Assembly (NCBI GenBank): GCA_937967345.1
Contig: CALBTN010000277.1
Coordinates: 1-6,537 of the forward strand
DNA from: an uncultured Rubrivivax sp.
GTDB lineage: Bacteria; Pseudomonadota; Gammaproteobacteria; Burkholderiales; Burkholderiaceae_C
Length of the DNA stretch: 6,537 nt
Direction of reading: 5' to 3'
Shown here: in pieces, positions 5,647 through 6,537 of the stretch
How the letters are laid out: each line of letters opens with the position of its first letter
How positions within the stretch are numbered: the stretch's first letter is position 1
Notes under the pieces: generated by a model
What the model saw: only the letters and a program-made list of their open reading frames with translations
The model's database searches: none
What the model was told of the DNA's origin: nothing
Translations under genes and position numbers: made by a program

Positions 5647-5680
5647 GCGTCGACAACTCGAGCCCGATCGCGAACGGCGA

Positions 5681-6537
5681 TCAGATCATCGCCGCCGGAT
5701 CGACCGCCTCCGGCTGCGCCGCGCCGGCCGCGAAGCGGGTGATGCGCCGGGCGCGCAGGTGCACGCGGCTGCCGCTGCGCAGATTCAGCCGCGCGCGCAG
5801 CACGGCGAACTCACTGCGCGGCATCTCGACGTCGACGTAAGAGCCGTCGTCATCGCGCTTGAACTCGATGCGCGTGTGCGCACCCACCGTCAGCACCTGC
5901 GCCAGCGTCACCGGCAAGGTGCCGGCGTGCGGCTCGGCGACGATGTCGAGCTCGTGCGGGCGCACGTAAACCGCATCGACCGCGGACGGCACGGCGCCCG
6001 GTGCGTGGCCGGCGTCGCCGAGTCGGCCATGGAACAGGTTGACGTCGCCCAGGAACTGCAGCACGAAGGGGCTGGCCGGGTGGTCGTAGACCTCGTCGGG
6101 CGTGCCCTGCTGCTCGATGCGGCCGCAGTTCATGACGACGACGCGGTCGGCGACTTCCATCGCCTCGTCCTGGTCGTGCGTGACGAAAACGCTGGTAACG
6201 TGCATCTCGTCGTGCAGCCGGCGCAGCCAACGGCGCAGTTCCTTGCGCACCTTGGCGTCGAGCGCACCGAAGGGCTCGTCGAGCAGCAGCACCTTGGGCT
6301 CGACCGCCAGCGCGCGTGCCAGCGCGATGCGCTGGCGCTGCCCGCCCGACAACTGGTGCGGGTAGCGGTCGGCCACCCAATCGAGCTGCACCAGTTTCAG
6401 CAGTTCCATCACCTTGGTCTGGATCTGCGCCTCGGAGGGCCGCCGCGCCTTGGGCCGCACGCGCAACCCGAAAGCGACGTTCTCGAAGATCGTCATGTGG
6501 CCGAACAGCGCGTAGTGCTGGAACACGAAGCCGACGT
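5681..6537 (-). CDS. cysA: Sulfate/thiosulfate ABC importer ATP-binding protein CysA (5' end outside window)
   Basis: The window holds about 284 C-terminal residues of an ABC ATPase; about 80 N-terminal residues, including Walker A, lie beyond the right edge. Visible in order are the Q-loop (VFQHYALF), signature LSGGQRQRIALARAL, Walker B VLLLDEP with D-loop GALD, and H-loop VTHD. A C-terminal TOBE-like regulatory domain follows from about SPFVLQFLGDVN onward. The segment VRKELRRWLRRLHDEMHVTS and the FGALDAKVRKELR context are characteristic of CysA rather than maltose- or spermidine-type ATPases. CysA hydrolyses ATP at the inner membrane to drive sulfate and thiosulfate uptake through CysT/CysW with a periplasmic binding protein. 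Those partner genes would be expected upstream, outside the window. A GTG at 6526 is an internal Val codon in GFVFQHY and not the start. The gene ends with TGA at 5681-5683. Confidence 0.92.
   Translation of the reverse strand, partial: VGFVFQHYALFGHMTIFENVAFGLRVRPKARRPSEAQIQTKVMELLKLVQLDWVADRYPHQLSGGQRQRIALARALAVEPKVLLLDEPFGALDAKVRKELRRWLRRLHDEMHVTSVFVTHDQDEAMEVADRVVVMNCGRIEQQGTPDEVYDHPASPFVLQFLGDVNLFHGRLGDAGHAPGAVPSAVDAVYVRPHELDIVAEPHAGTLPVTLAQVLTVGAHTRIEFKRDDDGSYVDVEMPRSEFAVLRARLNLRSGSRVHLRARRITRFAAGAAQPEAVDPAAMI

Noticed and set aside
4826..5656. A 276-residue - strand frame spanning mntA and hepT
   Set aside because: It is a frame-shifted shadow; both real genes have intact catalytic motifs in other frames.
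6524..6526. GTG as start of the cysA-like gene
   Set aside because: It is the Val of GFVFQHYALF in the Q-loop region; Walker A must be encoded upstream, beyond the window.
1..6537. CRISPR array, tRNA, rRNA, insertion sequence or attachment-site duplication around the TA module
   Set aside because: No regularly spaced repeats, no tRNA-like cloverleaf, no transposase motifs, and no direct repeats flanking 4816-5514 were found by reading both strands.

Overview
The window is very GC-rich with strong G/C preference at third codon positions. Its AmpG-like permease, CysA, M48 lipoprotein and regulators are of a kind I associate with Betaproteobacteria, probably Burkholderiales (Rubrivivax/Leptothrix-like). 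That placement is inferred from protein character only. No rRNA, tRNA, CRISPR array, insertion sequence or replication origin is visible, and no gene-free stretch exceeds about 200 bases.

Left part (1-2188, + strand): the 3' end of a gene for a soluble protein, possibly a P-loop ATPase of the ParA/mobilization type. Two transcription regulators follow: a PAS-like/LuxR-type HTH protein and a complete Crp/Fnr-family protein with a CRP-type recognition helix. The Crp/Fnr gene looks leaderless. Small inverted repeats lie in both intergenic gaps.

Middle part (2223-4811, - strand, convergent with the regulators): an AmpG-type muropeptide permease gene and, downstream, an M48 zinc metalloprotease gene whose product carries a lipoprotein signal with an arginine cluster. 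Both products act in the cell envelope. They are separated by 69 bases containing a 7-bp-stem hairpin.

Right part (4816-6537, - strand): a two-gene toxin-antitoxin module of the MntA/HepT type. The nucleotidyltransferase antitoxin gene comes first and overlaps the HEPN toxin gene by ATGA; both proteins keep their diagnostic motifs. A -10-like GATAAT sits just upstream of the mntA ATG, and a 9-bp inverted repeat abuts it. Upstream on the same strand is the 3' part of cysA, the ATPase of the sulfate/thiosulfate importer. The cysA-mntA gap holds an unassigned reading frame that may be a gene remnant.

The toxin gene ends four bases before the most likely (TTG) start of ampG, whose Shine-Dalgarno lies inside the end of hepT. 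The antitoxin-toxin pair and the two envelope genes may therefore be transcribed as one unit. The most notable item is this compact MntA-HepT module wedged between a sulfate-transport gene and a cell-wall-recycling gene.
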